Source of the DNA: Achromobacter marplatensis
GTDB lineage: Bacteria > Pseudomonadota > Gammaproteobacteria > Burkholderiales > Burkholderiaceae_B
DNA: 64,000 nucleotides
NCBI RefSeq assembly: GCF_002209535.1
Contig: NZ_NJIG01000012.1
Coordinates: forward strand, 89,434-153,433
Reading direction: 5' to 3'
Shown here: positions 7,490 through 16,584 of the stretch, piece by piece
Layout of the letters: every line of letters starts with the position of its first letter
Numbering within the stretch: position 1 is the stretch's first letter
Program-made: the position numbers and the translations under genes
The notes under the pieces: generated by a model
What the model was told of the DNA's origin: nothing
The model's input: only the letters and a program-made list of their open reading frames with translations
Database searches by the model: none

Positions 7490-9853
7490 ATGACCGGACT
7501 CTGGAAATGGTGGGCCCGCCGCGCGGCCAAGATGAGAGCGAAGGCTATGAGGGCCGAGCAACCGGACACTGGACTGGGCGCAGATGCACCGATTAGGAAT
7601 GTGGCCCAAGACCGCCTGAAGAGGTCCGACTTCGCTGGCCGCTTAGCGGGCGTGTTGTCGGAGCGCAATTTGCGCGAGGGCAGGGTGTTCGCCATTCGAG
7701 GGGGCTGGGGTTTTGGCAAGTCATCCCTTAAAAATCTAATCGCTGAGCGGCTCGATGAGAGACAGCAAGGTGCAGACTGGCTCGATTTCAATCCGTGGCA
7801 GTGGGGCGATAGCGATGCGATAGTCCGTGAACTCTTTGGACAGATCGCAGATCGCCTCGGGGGCGACCAGTCGAAGGCTGCACGAGGCCGCGCTGAAGCA
7901 TTGCGGCGCTACGGGGCGATCGTAAGCGGCATCGCGAAGCCCATTAAGACGGCCGGAGGGAATAGTCAAGGAATCTCGACTGTCCTGACTAGCGCGTCGG
8001 TGATTGCTGTGGCTTCGGCAGTAGGCTCTGATATGCCTGCGGTTACTACGGTGGCGGCTACCCTCGCTGGTTTAGCAATTTGCATGACCGTGCTCGGGCG
8101 CCTAATGGTTTACCTCGGCCGTGATAGGTCTGGTGACCCGTTAGACAAGGTGCGCGGAGATCTGGAGACTCGTCTTCGTAAGCTGGATCGTCCGCTGGTG
8201 GTCTTTGTGGACGACATCGACAGGCTGGAGCCGGAGCAAATCAGGCTGCTCCTGCGCCATGTGAAGGCCAACGCTAACTTGCCGAACATCGTCTTCGTCC
8301 TGCTGTTTCAACTCAACATCGTGGAGCGAGCACTTGATCCTGTTGCCGACAACGACGGTCGCGCCTTCCTGGAAAAGATAGTGCAGGCGAGTTTCGACCT
8401 GCCGGTAGTACCGGTCGCGGCTGTGCGCCGCATCTTTCTGGAGGAGCTGGCCGAGGTAGCAGGACTCTACGCGACAGAAGAAAATGGTTTTTCCGAGATC
8501 GAGTGGAGTACAGCCTTGGTCGACTGTATCCAACCGCGGCTGCGCAACCTCCGAGACGCGCGCCGACTTATCTCGTCCGTTGCCGCGCATCTGCCATTGC
8601 ATGGGGCCAATGATGCGTTCGAGGTAAATATATTGGATTTTCTGGTCCTAGAGACCCTCCGGGTGTTCGAACCTAGTCTCCACGGCTCGCTCTTTCGAGA
8701 GAGAGGACTTCTGTTGCAGGAGCTTGGCCGGAGGAGCCAAGAACAGCCGAAACAAGACGAGGCTGCAGAAGAGCGCCTGTTAGAGAACGTTCCGGATGAG
8801 CGCCGTGCTATCGCTCGAGTGACGATCCGCCATCTCTTTCCCCCTCTTGCAAATGCTGTTGGGGGCGTCATTACCACGCGCGAATCACGAGCACCATGGA
8901 GTGCAGGTAAGCGGATTTGCTCAATTCGGCACTTCTCGCGGTACTTCGAACTGCAGACGGCGGATGGCGAAATGTCCGAGCAGCGCTTCTCTGCATTCCT
9001 TGCCGCCACGGAGACGCAGGAGGGATTAGCCGGGTCAATCTTCGAACTTGAAAACGAAGGTTTGCTGCCTGCGCTCGCTGAGAGACTATACGAAGCTGCC
9101 GAGCGGCTCCCGACGGACAACGCCGCCGGGTTGATCTCGACCATGTTTGGAATCGCAGAGAAGCTCCGGGATCAACATGCCGGCTCCCAATTCAGATCTC
9201 CGGATTTTTCAATGGCGATGGCGGTGAACGCAGTGTTGGGACGCGTGCCGGAGGCCGAACGACGTAGTCTGGTGCTGGAGGCGCTTCGCAGCAGCAAATC
9301 GTTGTCCGTCGCTGCGACCCTTATCAACTCGAACACTAAGCTTAAAGAGCGCTTCCGCAGTGATTTTGAGCCCAAGTTGGACCATGATTCCGTCGAGGCT
9401 CTGAAGAGTGAGTGGTTGACGCTGGTGAGGGGGCGCGCTGCGGAGGGAGACGGAGCATTAATAGCCGACCCTGATCTTATTTTTCAGCTTTACAGGTGGC
9501 GAGACTATTCCGGGTCCCTCGATGAACCGAGAGCCTGGGTCGCCAGGATGATCGAGACAGATGAAGGCTTCATGCGCATTGTTGTGCGCATGAAGCAGAA
9601 GATCCTGAGCCATACTTCAGGCGACCGTTTCACCACAGAAAGCAGCCGCTTCTATAGGGATGCAATTGAGGACTTCATCGGTATTGATGTCGCATGGGCT
9701 CGGTGCCAAGCTATCGACCCCTCACAGTTCCCGGAGAGCGAGGACGCATTACGCGGCTTGCGCAACTCCATTGCGGCTTGGACGGGACTCGGAGTTCGCA
9801 GAGATCGCCACACGACGCCTGACGGAGGCATGTCCAGTGCCGATCTAAATTAG
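7490..9853 (+). CDS. KAP-family P-loop NTPase
   Basis: The 787-residue protein has a Walker A motif at residues 71-79 (GGWGFGKSS) and a Walker B at about 234-242 (LVVFVDDID) followed by R-L-E-P. Two hydrophobic spans lie between them at about 160-205 (TVLTSASVIAVASAV and LAGLAICMTVLGRLMVYL). P-loop halves separated by an inserted pair of membrane spans are the hallmark of KAP NTPases, which sit on the inner face of the membrane. The F-plasmid exclusion protein PifA belongs to this family. The long helical C-terminal part (residues 300-787) has no motif I can name. The start ATG has GGAG upstream. The next gene, a HEPN protein, begins 105 bases later on the same strand, and a shared defence function is plausible but inferred. 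Confidence 0.85.
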   Translation: MTGLWKWWARRAAKMRAKAMRAEQPDTGLGADAPIRNVAQDRLKRSDFAGRLAGVLSERNLREGRVFAIRGGWGFGKSSLKNLIAERLDERQQGADWLDFNPWQWGDSDAIVRELFGQIADRLGGDQSKAARGRAEALRRYGAIVSGIAKPIKTAGGNSQGISTVLTSASVIAVASAVGSDMPAVTTVAATLAGLAICMTVLGRLMVYLGRDRSGDPLDKVRGDLETRLRKLDRPLVVFVDDIDRLEPEQIRLLLRHVKANANLPNIVFVLLFQLNIVERALDPVADNDGRAFLEKIVQASFDLPVVPVAAVRRIFLEELAEVAGLYATEENGFSEIEWSTALVDCIQPRLRNLRDARRLISSVAAHLPLHGANDAFEVNILDFLVLETLRVFEPSLHGSLFRERGLLLQELGRRSQEQPKQDEAAEERLLENVPDERRAIARVTIRHLFPPLANAVGGVITTRESRAPWSAGKRICSIRHFSRYFELQTADGEMSEQRFSAFLAATETQEGLAGSIFELENEGLLPALAERLYEAAERLPTDNAAGLISTMFGIAEKLRDQHAGSQFRSPDFSMAMAVNAVLGRVPEAERRSLVLEALRSSKSLSVAATLINSNTKLKERFRSDFEPKLDHDSVEALKSEWLTLVRGRAAEGDGALIADPDLIFQLYRWRDYSGSLDEPRAWVARMIETDEGFMRIVVRMKQKILSHTSGDRFTTESSRFYRDAIEDFIGIDVAWARCQAIDPSQFPESEDALRGLRNSIAAWTGLGVRRDRHTTPDGGMSSADLN

Positions 9854-9958
9854 CGCTGCCTCTGCAGGCCATTGCGCACGTATGTCGAGGAAGCCTAGGG
9901 CGACCTCGCTATTGAATGGCACGGCTTTAGTGCCGGACTTTACTACCTGAGCGAAGAA

Positions 9959-11287
9959 TTGGATCAGCATCTCCTCACATGCCTGCAAAGTCTCTGGACT
10001 GCGGTGCGCAGCCCTTACGATGACCTTTGGTCCATGCCAGAGTTCAAGCGCGTCATTGAAGCTTGTCAGCCGTATGTTCGGAGCGGCAAGCGAGGATTCA
10101 GCGATGCGTTTGCTTTCAGCAATGCTCTGAAAGCGCTGGGGCTTCCGTTTGGCGGCGCCCCGGATAGTGTGGACTTGGACCTGCGGACTGTGGCTTCACA
10201 GCTGATCGGTGCGTGCCAGAGTACAGTGCAACAGCGAACGCACTTTTGCCCTCTTGACCTGGCAGGCGAACTACCTCGGCTCGAATTTGGTACGGCGACC
10301 GTCCGCAGCTTTTCACGGGAGGAGCTTGCTATGGCCTTCGAAGTTGACCGTATGGCGGCACATCATCCATCTGGCAAATGGGATCTCGAAAGACTCTGCC
10401 AACTCCAATGGCTGGTCGTTCGCGAAGAGATACTCGTCCGAGACTCTCCTTCTGGCCGAGCTTCGCCGTTCTTTGAGGAACCATTCAATCCTGACTGGGG
10501 GGCAGTGCATCCCCATGAGAATGGTTGGCCAGAAGCAGTTGCAGACGCCGTGTTTTTTCTCCTATTGGCTCCGTGGGAACGATGGACCGCGATGCCCAGG
10601 ACCAACATCTTCGGATTTCAGATTCCTTGGATTTACACAATCGATTCGGACCCGTTCAAGCTCCCGGCTGCGCCACCATCGGCCGACAATCTCTCTTTTT
10701 CCCCCGAATTCTGGACCGATCGATGGGGTGTTGAGCATGAGGTTCAGGCGCCTGCTCGAGTTGGCTTTGACGAAGCAGTCTCCGAGGAATTGCCGCTCAT
10801 GAACCAATCGGCGTGGGCGAGCCTGCAACTAGCGCAGACTTCTCCCCTCTTTGACACGCCTGTTCAACATTTCTTGGTACGTGCCTTTCAGGCAAACGGT
10901 GTAGATGAGTTCCTCGGTCACATAACTGCAATTGAGGCGGCCGTGGGGCATATTGATGATCACCGTCCAGGGAAAGACCGCGCCAATCCGAGAGCTCGCA
11001 TGAAATCGACAGAGCGTGTAGCGGTCCGGCTTGCGGCCCTCGTCGGCGACGGTGCCGCTGCTGCGCAGTTTCGCCATATTTTCGATCTTAGAAGCGCCTT
11101 TATCCATGGGCGAGCCGACCTCAACCCGATCTCGACCAAAGAGCGGCTTACGGCTCGTAGCTTAGCGCGCCGCGCTGCCCGGGGTCTCGTTGACCTGGCT
11201 GTAGGTCAGCCCTTGACAAGAGAGGTCGCCCTCGAGCAACTGCTGGAAGCTGGCATTCAACTTACTGCTCGACCGACCTCAGCATAG
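9959..11287 (+). CDS. ApeA-like HEPN domain protein
   Basis: The 442-residue product ends in a HEPN domain of the ApeA type: an alpha-helical segment (FLGHITAIEAAVGHI) followed by IFDLRSAFIHGRADL, in which R-S-A-F-I-H is the R-x4-H ribonuclease motif at about residue 382. The N-terminal 300 residues are unassigned. The start is uncertain: the first standard codon is a TTG at 9959 without a good ribosome site. The frame is open back to 9899 and reads protein-like (SAGLYYLSEELDQHL), so the true start may be non-standard or the 5' end frameshifted. ApeA-type HEPN proteins cleave RNA in phage defence. Next to a KAP ATPase this suggests a sensor-effector pair, as inference. Confidence 0.75.
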   Translation: MDQHLLTCLQSLWTAVRSPYDDLWSMPEFKRVIEACQPYVRSGKRGFSDAFAFSNALKALGLPFGGAPDSVDLDLRTVASQLIGACQSTVQQRTHFCPLDLAGELPRLEFGTATVRSFSREELAMAFEVDRMAAHHPSGKWDLERLCQLQWLVVREEILVRDSPSGRASPFFEEPFNPDWGAVHPHENGWPEAVADAVFFLLLAPWERWTAMPRTNIFGFQIPWIYTIDSDPFKLPAAPPSADNLSFSPEFWTDRWGVEHEVQAPARVGFDEAVSEELPLMNQSAWASLQLAQTSPLFDTPVQHFLVRAFQANGVDEFLGHITAIEAAVGHIDDHRPGKDRANPRARMKSTERVAVRLAALVGDGAAAAQFRHIFDLRSAFIHGRADLNPISTKERLTARSLARRAARGLVDLAVGQPLTREVALEQLLEAGIQLTARPTSA

Positions 11288-11520
11288 CTCTGCTCTTGAA
11301 GTCCTATTCGATGTGTCGAAGTTTGTTCTGGGGGACGTCCATGTGGCAGCTGCCACATGCACAGATCGGCGGCTTCGGTGCGAGAAAATCACCACTTGAC
11401 CCTTTGCCGCAGCGGAGTCCGCCTCCCCCATGGGGGGACCACAACGATACTCACGTCCTTGCGCGGCTGCTCATGTGAGATTTGAGCGCTAACATGTTCC
11501 AAACTCACCTGAGGAGGGCT

Positions 11521-12275
11521 ATGACATCGATAACCATCTTGTACCGAGCCGTGCATACGAAGACGCGGTGGCGAGAAGCGCATGGTCACACTTCACTGAA
11601 TAACGCGCTGCATGGGCGCAATGACGGCGCGCCTGGCTTGTTCGCGCATCGCGCCCGCATTAATTACACGAAGCACGGTGAGCCGCTTTACGCAGTCATT
11701 TGGGAAGATGGAGCAACCGTCGGCTTTGTGGTGAAGCCAGATACCTCAACCAGTGAGGGAACTGCTTACGTACGAGTTCCGGTCGATGTGCTTCTTGCAT
11801 ACGAGGCCCGAAAATGCGCCTCTCCAACTGAACTAGAGGCCCACTTCCAGGCGCCAGCCGACGATGATTCGATGCGGACGCTGCATATATTTGAAGAGCT
11901 ACCGCGCCATTCACAAGGTGAGGAAGGGGGCACTTATTTAAGAGAGCATCTTGTCCGCGAACGCGACTCGGCACTCGCCGACGCAAAAAAAGGGACATTC
12001 TGGAGGCTACGGGCCGGCTTGCTTGCGAAGCTTGTCGGTTCGACTTTCGAGTTGCGTACGGCGAACTAGGTACAGGATTTTGCGAGGTACATCACTTAAA
12101 GCCTTTGGCCGGTCGTAGCGAAAGCGAAACGACGTCTTTCGAGGATCTTGCGATCCTTTGTTCCAATTGCCACAGCATCATCCATAGGACCTTACCGATG
12201 TGGTCGGTGACTGAGCTTGCCGCGCACATCTCGAGTAGAAGGGCGGTGGATGATACTCAACTCCCCCTTGACTGA
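11521..12275 (+). CDS. HNH endonuclease split by -1 frameshift at A7
   Basis: The ATG at 11521 follows GAGGAGGGCT, a strong ribosome site. In the first frame the protein runs to a stop at 12069. After the run of seven A (11985-11991, followed by GGG) the -1 frame carries the rest of a textbook HNH nuclease: CEACRFDF, FCEVHHLKPLA and LAILCSNCHSIIHR, then more residues to a TGA at 12273-12275. The two zinc CxxC pairs and the HH/N/H catalytic residues therefore lie only in the -1 frame. The zero frame reads GCA AAA AAA GGG, a classic slippery string. The site could be programmed frameshifting, a real inactivating mutation, or a sequencing error. The N-terminal 150 residues are of unknown type and probably recognise DNA or a modified base. 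Confidence 0.75.
11985..11994 (+). promoter_or_regulatory. Slippery A7-GGG at HNH frame change
   Basis: Seven A followed by three G, read as A AAA AAA G in the zero frame. A one-base backward slip here restores the HNH domain exactly. No obvious stimulatory hairpin could be confirmed by eye. Confidence 0.4.
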
Positions 12276-12366
12276 CTGCCGCGTTAGCGGATGTCTCGCC
12301 AATGCACAGGCGCGCTGGCGACGCCAACGCGTTCGGCCTCTTCGACCTCGCCACGCAAGCGCTTGG

Positions 12367-13014
12367 TCAGGATAGTTGAACGCCCAGCAGGGCTAGAGCG
12401 TCAGCGGCATGCCGAAGCGCCTCGGTTCGCTCCTGCTCGAGCCGCTGGGGGTAAGGCGGGTCGATCTCGTGGGTCGTGCAAAGCGGGTTGTTGCATTGAC
12501 AGGGCCGGATGGCGTTCACCCTGATGCCTTCGTCGAGCGTCATGCGCAGCGTGTTGAGCTTCGTCGAGCAACTCGTGAGCTCCGCCGAGACACGCGCGTC
12601 AGGGAAGGCGTGGCTTGGCGGCACGCGCGAAATGATCGCCCCCAGGCGGTCGCGCCAAATGCCAGTGTTAAGGGCCCCTATGGTGTCCGCGATGGCCTGC
12701 CTGAATGCCGGCATAGAGCTCTCACAGTGGATAGGCGTTTGAAAAGCAGGCCGGTCGAACAGCCGCGCGACAAGCAAACCAGCCTCTTTCTCGGTCGCAG
12801 GATCGAGCTCCAGCGTGAACTTGCGAAGCTCCGCCTCGTCGTCGGGCAACTCTTCCCCGTTGAAGAAGCGGTGAAGTACTGACGGCGCGTGAAAGCGCAG
12901 GTGCTCCTCGAAATCCGGGCCAGACCACACCTGGCAAATCTTGATCTTCTTGGAGTCCGCGTGGACCTTGCAGTTGTCTTTGGTCTCGGCACTCACGTTC
13001 CCCCCGGCTATCAC
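12367..13014 (-). pseudogene. 5'-truncated gene, C-terminal part of unknown protein
   Basis: The frame of 215 codons from a GTG stays open upstream to about 13116, where it meets IS3 sequence; there is no ribosome site, so the real N-terminus has been lost. The remaining part begins with a Lys-rich stretch (FTLAKAKKNINRLTN). It then has a segment resembling a Rossmann-like strand (PHEVIVIAGGNVSAETKD), KICQVWSGPDFEEHLRFHAP, a helical region, and a Cys-containing tail (CQCNNPLCTTHEIDP). The W-S-G-P-x-F-E-E-H-L block resembles segments seen after nuclease-like domains in defence proteins, but I cannot name the family. Confidence 0.5.
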
Positions 13015-13119
13015 GATGACCTCATGGGGCGGCTTGGCTTGCGTGTTCGTCAGTCGGTTGATGTTTTTCTTGGCTTTGGCCAGCGTGAACTTCTGCCAGT
13101 TCGCGCCGCTTGGCGGCCT

Positions 13120-13386
13120 TCAGACTTTTTTTCGCACCGCCTCCTGCAGGATCTGCTTGTCCAATGTCAGATCAGCGACGATGCGCCGCAGCCGTGCGTT
13201 CTCATCCTCGAGTTGCTTGAGCTTACGCAGTTCGCTTACACCGAAGTCGGCGTACTTCTTCTTCCAGGTATAGAAGGTCGCCTCCGACACACCAAGCTGC
13301 CGACAGACGTCGACCACCGGCGTACCGCTATCTGCCAGTCGCAGCGCATACGTGATCTGCTCTTCGGTAAATCTCGACCGTTTCAT
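13120..13386 (-). CDS. IS3-family orfA (HTH subunit)
   Basis: This is a complete 88-residue orfA: an N-terminal helix-turn-helix (FTEEQITYALRLADSGTP, then VCRQLGVSEATFYTWKKKY) and a leucine-zipper tail (LKQLEDENARLRRIV), ending A-V-R-K-K-V. It starts behind GGCGAGGAG. At the A-rich AAAAAAAG string at its end, the -1 frame continues into the first residues of orfB (LKAAKRRELAEV), as in all IS3 elements. The orfB is then cut off after about a dozen residues at about 13095. The element is therefore an inactive left-end fragment of an IS3 element of the IS407-like type, with its outer end at about 13440. Confidence 0.8.
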   Translation of the reverse strand: MKRSRFTEEQITYALRLADSGTPVVDVCRQLGVSEATFYTWKKKYADFGVSELRKLKQLEDENARLRRIVADLTLDKQILQEAVRKKV

Positions 13387-13394
13387 GGCTTCTC

Positions 13395-14073
13395 CTCGCC
13401 CCGCTTGGGGCGCTGAGAAGCAACCATACCTCTAGTTTTGACCTGTACGGATATTCCGGGGGCACGTCACCTCTCCAATCACACGAGCCGCTTGAAGTAG
13501 GCTTTCTGGTTTGGCTCATGCCACCATTTTCAACTCCCTCCAGGCAGCGGCCAATCGCGAATTCAATTTCCACAGGTGGGATGGCGAGCAGCTACGTCAG
13601 AGTAATCTGCCACGGCACGCGAAAGTTCAGGCAAGGGGTCTCAGAGGGATCGACCTTTCGATCTTGCCCCGTTGGCAAGTTAACGACACCTAAGCTTCTG
13701 GGGGAGAGGCTCGATAAGGTGTGTATCGGTGAAAGTTTTTCAAGTGCAATGCCCGAGAGCTGCGGAAAACTGGTGCGAATTGGGTCTTCAACGATCAGCG
13801 TTTTCAGTCTAGGTCGTATCCTGAGAGCAGAGACTGTGTAAAATTTTTGCTGTAATCTAGCTATATTTAGATACAATTGGATCGAGCAGTCTACTCGATG
13901 CGCATGGGTATCTGGTGGGGTGCGCTGTTGAATTTCGCTGTCACAAGAACTGAAGGACGTCAGGAGAAATGGTGAAAAAAAAACAGTCGTACGATTTTCC
14001 CAAACACCCGTTAGTTGCGCGGGAATAACCTCCTTGCGCTTTGGGGCGGCGCCGGACACAGCGTGGTTACCTC
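13395..14073. other. IS3 outer end and gene-free stretch
   Basis: The outer end of the IS3 fragment is at about 13428-13450 (near TGACCTGTACGG). After that no gene is convincing up to the Kiwa genes. The last 200 bases are AT-rich with an A8 run near 13977, and they should hold the kwaAB promoter. Several reading frames here on both strands lack protein-like composition. Confidence 0.4.
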
Positions 14074-14661
14074 ATGACTTCCAACCGAATTGCCGAGAAA
14101 TTTGAGTTATACATTATTTCATTGTGGCTTCTATTTTTGCTAATCATAGTCGTCACGATTGATATTCCGATCTGCTTCCAGCCTGAATGCAGTTTTATCG
14201 GTATGGGGGAGCTGGCGCGCCGGAATGTTGTTCCGGCCATTGCTCTTCTGCTAGTTGGGCTAGGAGGTCTTTACTATTTCCGATTCAACTACAAAATTGC
14301 TGGAAGTAAATCGATACCGGTCGAAGTAAATTCGGTTGAGGATATCAACTATGAGCATCTGACTTTTCTAACCACGTACATTATTCCGCTTATTTGCTTT
14401 AATCTGACAAGTGAGCGCTATCTAATTGCTCTAGTGCTTCTTCTGATCGTCATCGGTATTATCTATGTCAGAACAGATAAGTTCTACGCAAATCCTACTC
14501 TTGCGGTTCTAGGGTTTCGCCTATATTCCGTGAAGGTGACTCGCCGTACCGGCGAGGAAGTGAAGGTGGCATTAATAACGAAGGACCAAATCAAAGATGG
14601 AGACAAGATCCGATTCTTGGAATTGGACGGTCGCGTCTATTTTGCAAAGAGGAATTCATGA
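14074..14661 (+). CDS. kwaA: Kiwa membrane protein KwaA
   Basis: From the ATG at 14074 the product has 195 residues and four membrane spans: IISLWLLFLLIIVVTIDI, VPAIALLLVGLGGLYYF, LTFLTTYIIPLICFNL and IALVLLLIVIGIIYV. A cytoplasmic tail of about 50 residues follows. Size, topology and the overlapping neighbour with a DUF4868-type sequence match KwaA, the inner-membrane component of the Kiwa anti-phage system, which detects phage attack at the membrane and recruits KwaB. The codon use is AT-richer than in the neighbouring genes, which suggests recent transfer. The stop overlaps the kwaB start (ATGA). A start at 14041 (TTG) is possible but less likely. Confidence 0.75.
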   Translation: MTSNRIAEKFELYIISLWLLFLLIIVVTIDIPICFQPECSFIGMGELARRNVVPAIALLLVGLGGLYYFRFNYKIAGSKSIPVEVNSVEDINYEHLTFLTTYIIPLICFNLTSERYLIALVLLLIVIGIIYVRTDKFYANPTLAVLGFRLYSVKVTRRTGEEVKVALITKDQIKDGDKIRFLELDGRVYFAKRNS

Positions 14662-15626
14662 GCCTTGACGCGCTGCGAGCGAGAATATCAGACGTAATTT
14701 CAGATCCGGCCTGCTCTGCCGAGTTCTACTTTCTGCTTGAGGATGACGGTCAAATCTCTATCAAGCGGGCAGACATCGATGAGGGTGCTTCTGATGAGTT
14801 GACTCGAAACTTCATCGAAACGATTGGGAGCACGGTTTTGTTGAACGACGAACTCTCGCTGCTGAACATTTCCGGAGCGGATGATCGTGCGAATGCAATC
14901 TATCGATATGACTTGCCCGAGGTGCCGGCTCAAATCCAGAATTTGGCTACTGTTCTTCAGCGAGACGACTTTGAAGTCTTTAATTTCGAAGCTGACGAAT
15001 TAGCTCATTTGGAGGGGATATTAGTAATTCTAGGGCATGGTCGGCAGCAACTTGCCTTATATAAACATCAATACCCAATAGCGCTACTCAAGCGCGATAG
15101 TGCCTTTAGCCTAGTTAGAGTAAGAAATCAAAATAGGCTTGTTAAGCTTGAGGATGACATTCTTCGTATCAACTCAAAATTTGAATTCATGCGCATTGGC
15201 GACGAATATTTCATCGTTGATATTAAGACGCTGGAACGATTCTTCGGCTTTCATGAGGCGGTGCGAAATATCGCCACGGAGGGAATAGCCAATATTGATC
15301 GAGCAGACATAGTCGTCGATACGGCGGCGCTCACGGCTAGGCTTGACGATATTTCATTCTCGCGAAAACTCATTCGCGCAGCAAGGGAGTCACCGGTTCT
15401 TGGTGTTATTCCAAACGCTCAGGTGATAACTTTCGTCAATACTCATCCGGCGCTTCAGGGGAGATTCCGGCTAAGCGATGACGGTTCTAAGCTCAAGCTG
15501 GATACAAAGGTCTCACAGGACCTTTTCCTCAAGCTCTTGAATGACGATTTTCTGCAGTCTGAGCTAACGAAGCGCTACTACGCTAGTCTGGCGAAAGACA
15601 ATCTTGCGACGGCCGCGGTGCCGTGA
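14658..15626 (+). CDS. kwaB: Kiwa effector KwaB (DUF4868)
   Basis: The product has 322 residues, close to the usual length of KwaB (about 315). The central part shows the DUF4868 layout: a strand-rich section (QQLALYKHQYPIALLKRDS), then a D-D-I-L-R-I-N block, then EYFIVDIKTLERFFGFHEAV. No membrane span is present. In known Kiwa systems KwaB is a DNA-binding effector that stops late phage transcription and replication and is held by KwaA. The four-base overlap with kwaA and the shared low GC support the pair. Identification rests on domain recognition by eye. Confidence 0.78.
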   Translation: MSLDALRARISDVISDPACSAEFYFLLEDDGQISIKRADIDEGASDELTRNFIETIGSTVLLNDELSLLNISGADDRANAIYRYDLPEVPAQIQNLATVLQRDDFEVFNFEADELAHLEGILVILGHGRQQLALYKHQYPIALLKRDSAFSLVRVRNQNRLVKLEDDILRINSKFEFMRIGDEYFIVDIKTLERFFGFHEAVRNIATEGIANIDRADIVVDTAALTARLDDISFSRKLIRAARESPVLGVIPNAQVITFVNTHPALQGRFRLSDDGSKLKLDTKVSQDLFLKLLNDDFLQSELTKRYYASLAKDNLATAAVP

Positions 15627-15786
15627 CTTTTCTTGCAGATGGAGGAGGGCGCGATGCTAGTGTGCTGTCCCGCAGATACGCCCGCACGGAAACCTCCCCT
15701 AGCCGCCATGCGTTGTTGAAAATCCTTGCGATATCTACGGGGCGCTGCGGTTTGCGCGCTCGGGGCTGCGTTTTAGCTCGAGTTTT
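15627..15786. other. Convergent intergenic gap
   Basis: kwaB and the restriction gene face each other here. A weak inverted pair, TTGTTGAAAATC near 15713 and GAGTTTTTCAA near 15780, could serve as a two-way terminator or be a transposon scar; the match is imperfect. Confidence 0.3.
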
Positions 15787-16584
15787 TCAAATGCGGTAGT
15801 CGACAATTTCTTTGCGATCAAGTTCGCCTGCCGGCACTAACTTGTAGTGGCGTTCCTCTACGACCTTGAGTTCGTCATCATCGATTTTTAGCTCAAACAA
15901 GGCAATTTGTTCGCTGCTGATGAATTGAGCAGATATGGCGCGGCATCTAAGGGTCGGATATTTTTGCTTGCACCAGGCGGTGTCTTGAGCTGTCTGCACG
16001 GCAGAGATTTGATCGCTCCCGCCTTTTGCCTGTACCGGAATGACATAGTGACAACCGTATCTATCGAGGCCCACGTACAGCTCATCGATCTCAATCTGCC
16101 CGATGCCCTTTACGCTCGTCCGCAGGTGGTTTTGCAGCGAAAATGTAGTTAGACCGAGGAAGATGTCGATAAGGCGGTTGTATCGTACTTTGGCCAACAA
16201 CGCCTGTTCGTCGTCAAGCGCATAGGCGCCAATAATTTCAGGGGTATTGTCGGGAATACGAATAACGGCTAAGTTCGGATTGGGAACGATGCGATTGGCT
16301 GTTGCTAGCCGAAAACGGTACTTGGACCGTCCTATTAACTCAATGATCCATTCACGACCTTCCGGCTGCGTCGCCAGTATTCGTGCGGGCATTGGAGTGC
16401 GGAAGCGAATCGAGTAGATTACATCGCCAAGATTGTCCGGTAGAGCGATATCGAGTTGTTCTGCCGCTTCCTTCAGCGCCTTGCGCTCAAAAGGGATTTC
16501 GGTCATCCCCTCTACAAACTTATCGAAAAATATTTTCTCGATAAGTTGGTGATAGCGGCTTGGCGTCTTGATGCTCTCGTTCAT
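15787..16584 (-). CDS. Type II restriction endonuclease
   Basis: The 265-residue protein is encoded directly downstream of a C5-cytosine methyltransferase, overlapping it by four bases, which is the classic order of a type II restriction pair. A PD-(D/E)XK-like core is visible: E165-x-D167 in the strand G-Q-I-E-I-D-E-L-Y, then Q185-A-K187 in Y-V-I-P-V-Q-A-K-G-G. It should cut DNA at the site protected by the methyltransferase; the recognition sequence cannot be told from the protein. Length and reading frame are intact. Confidence 0.8.
   Translation of the reverse strand: MNESIKTPSRYHQLIEKIFFDKFVEGMTEIPFERKALKEAAEQLDIALPDNLGDVIYSIRFRTPMPARILATQPEGREWIIELIGRSKYRFRLATANRIVPNPNLAVIRIPDNTPEIIGAYALDDEQALLAKVRYNRLIDIFLGLTTFSLQNHLRTSVKGIGQIEIDELYVGLDRYGCHYVIPVQAKGGSDQISAVQTAQDTAWCKQKYPTLRCRAISAQFISSEQIALFELKIDDDELKVVEERHYKLVPAGELDRKEIVDYRI

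Noticed and set aside
15712..15790. Inverted pair TTGTTGAAAATC / GAGTTTTTCAA as a MITE
   Set aside because: The match between the two sides is short and broken and the interior has no relation to other elements here; left only as a possible terminator.
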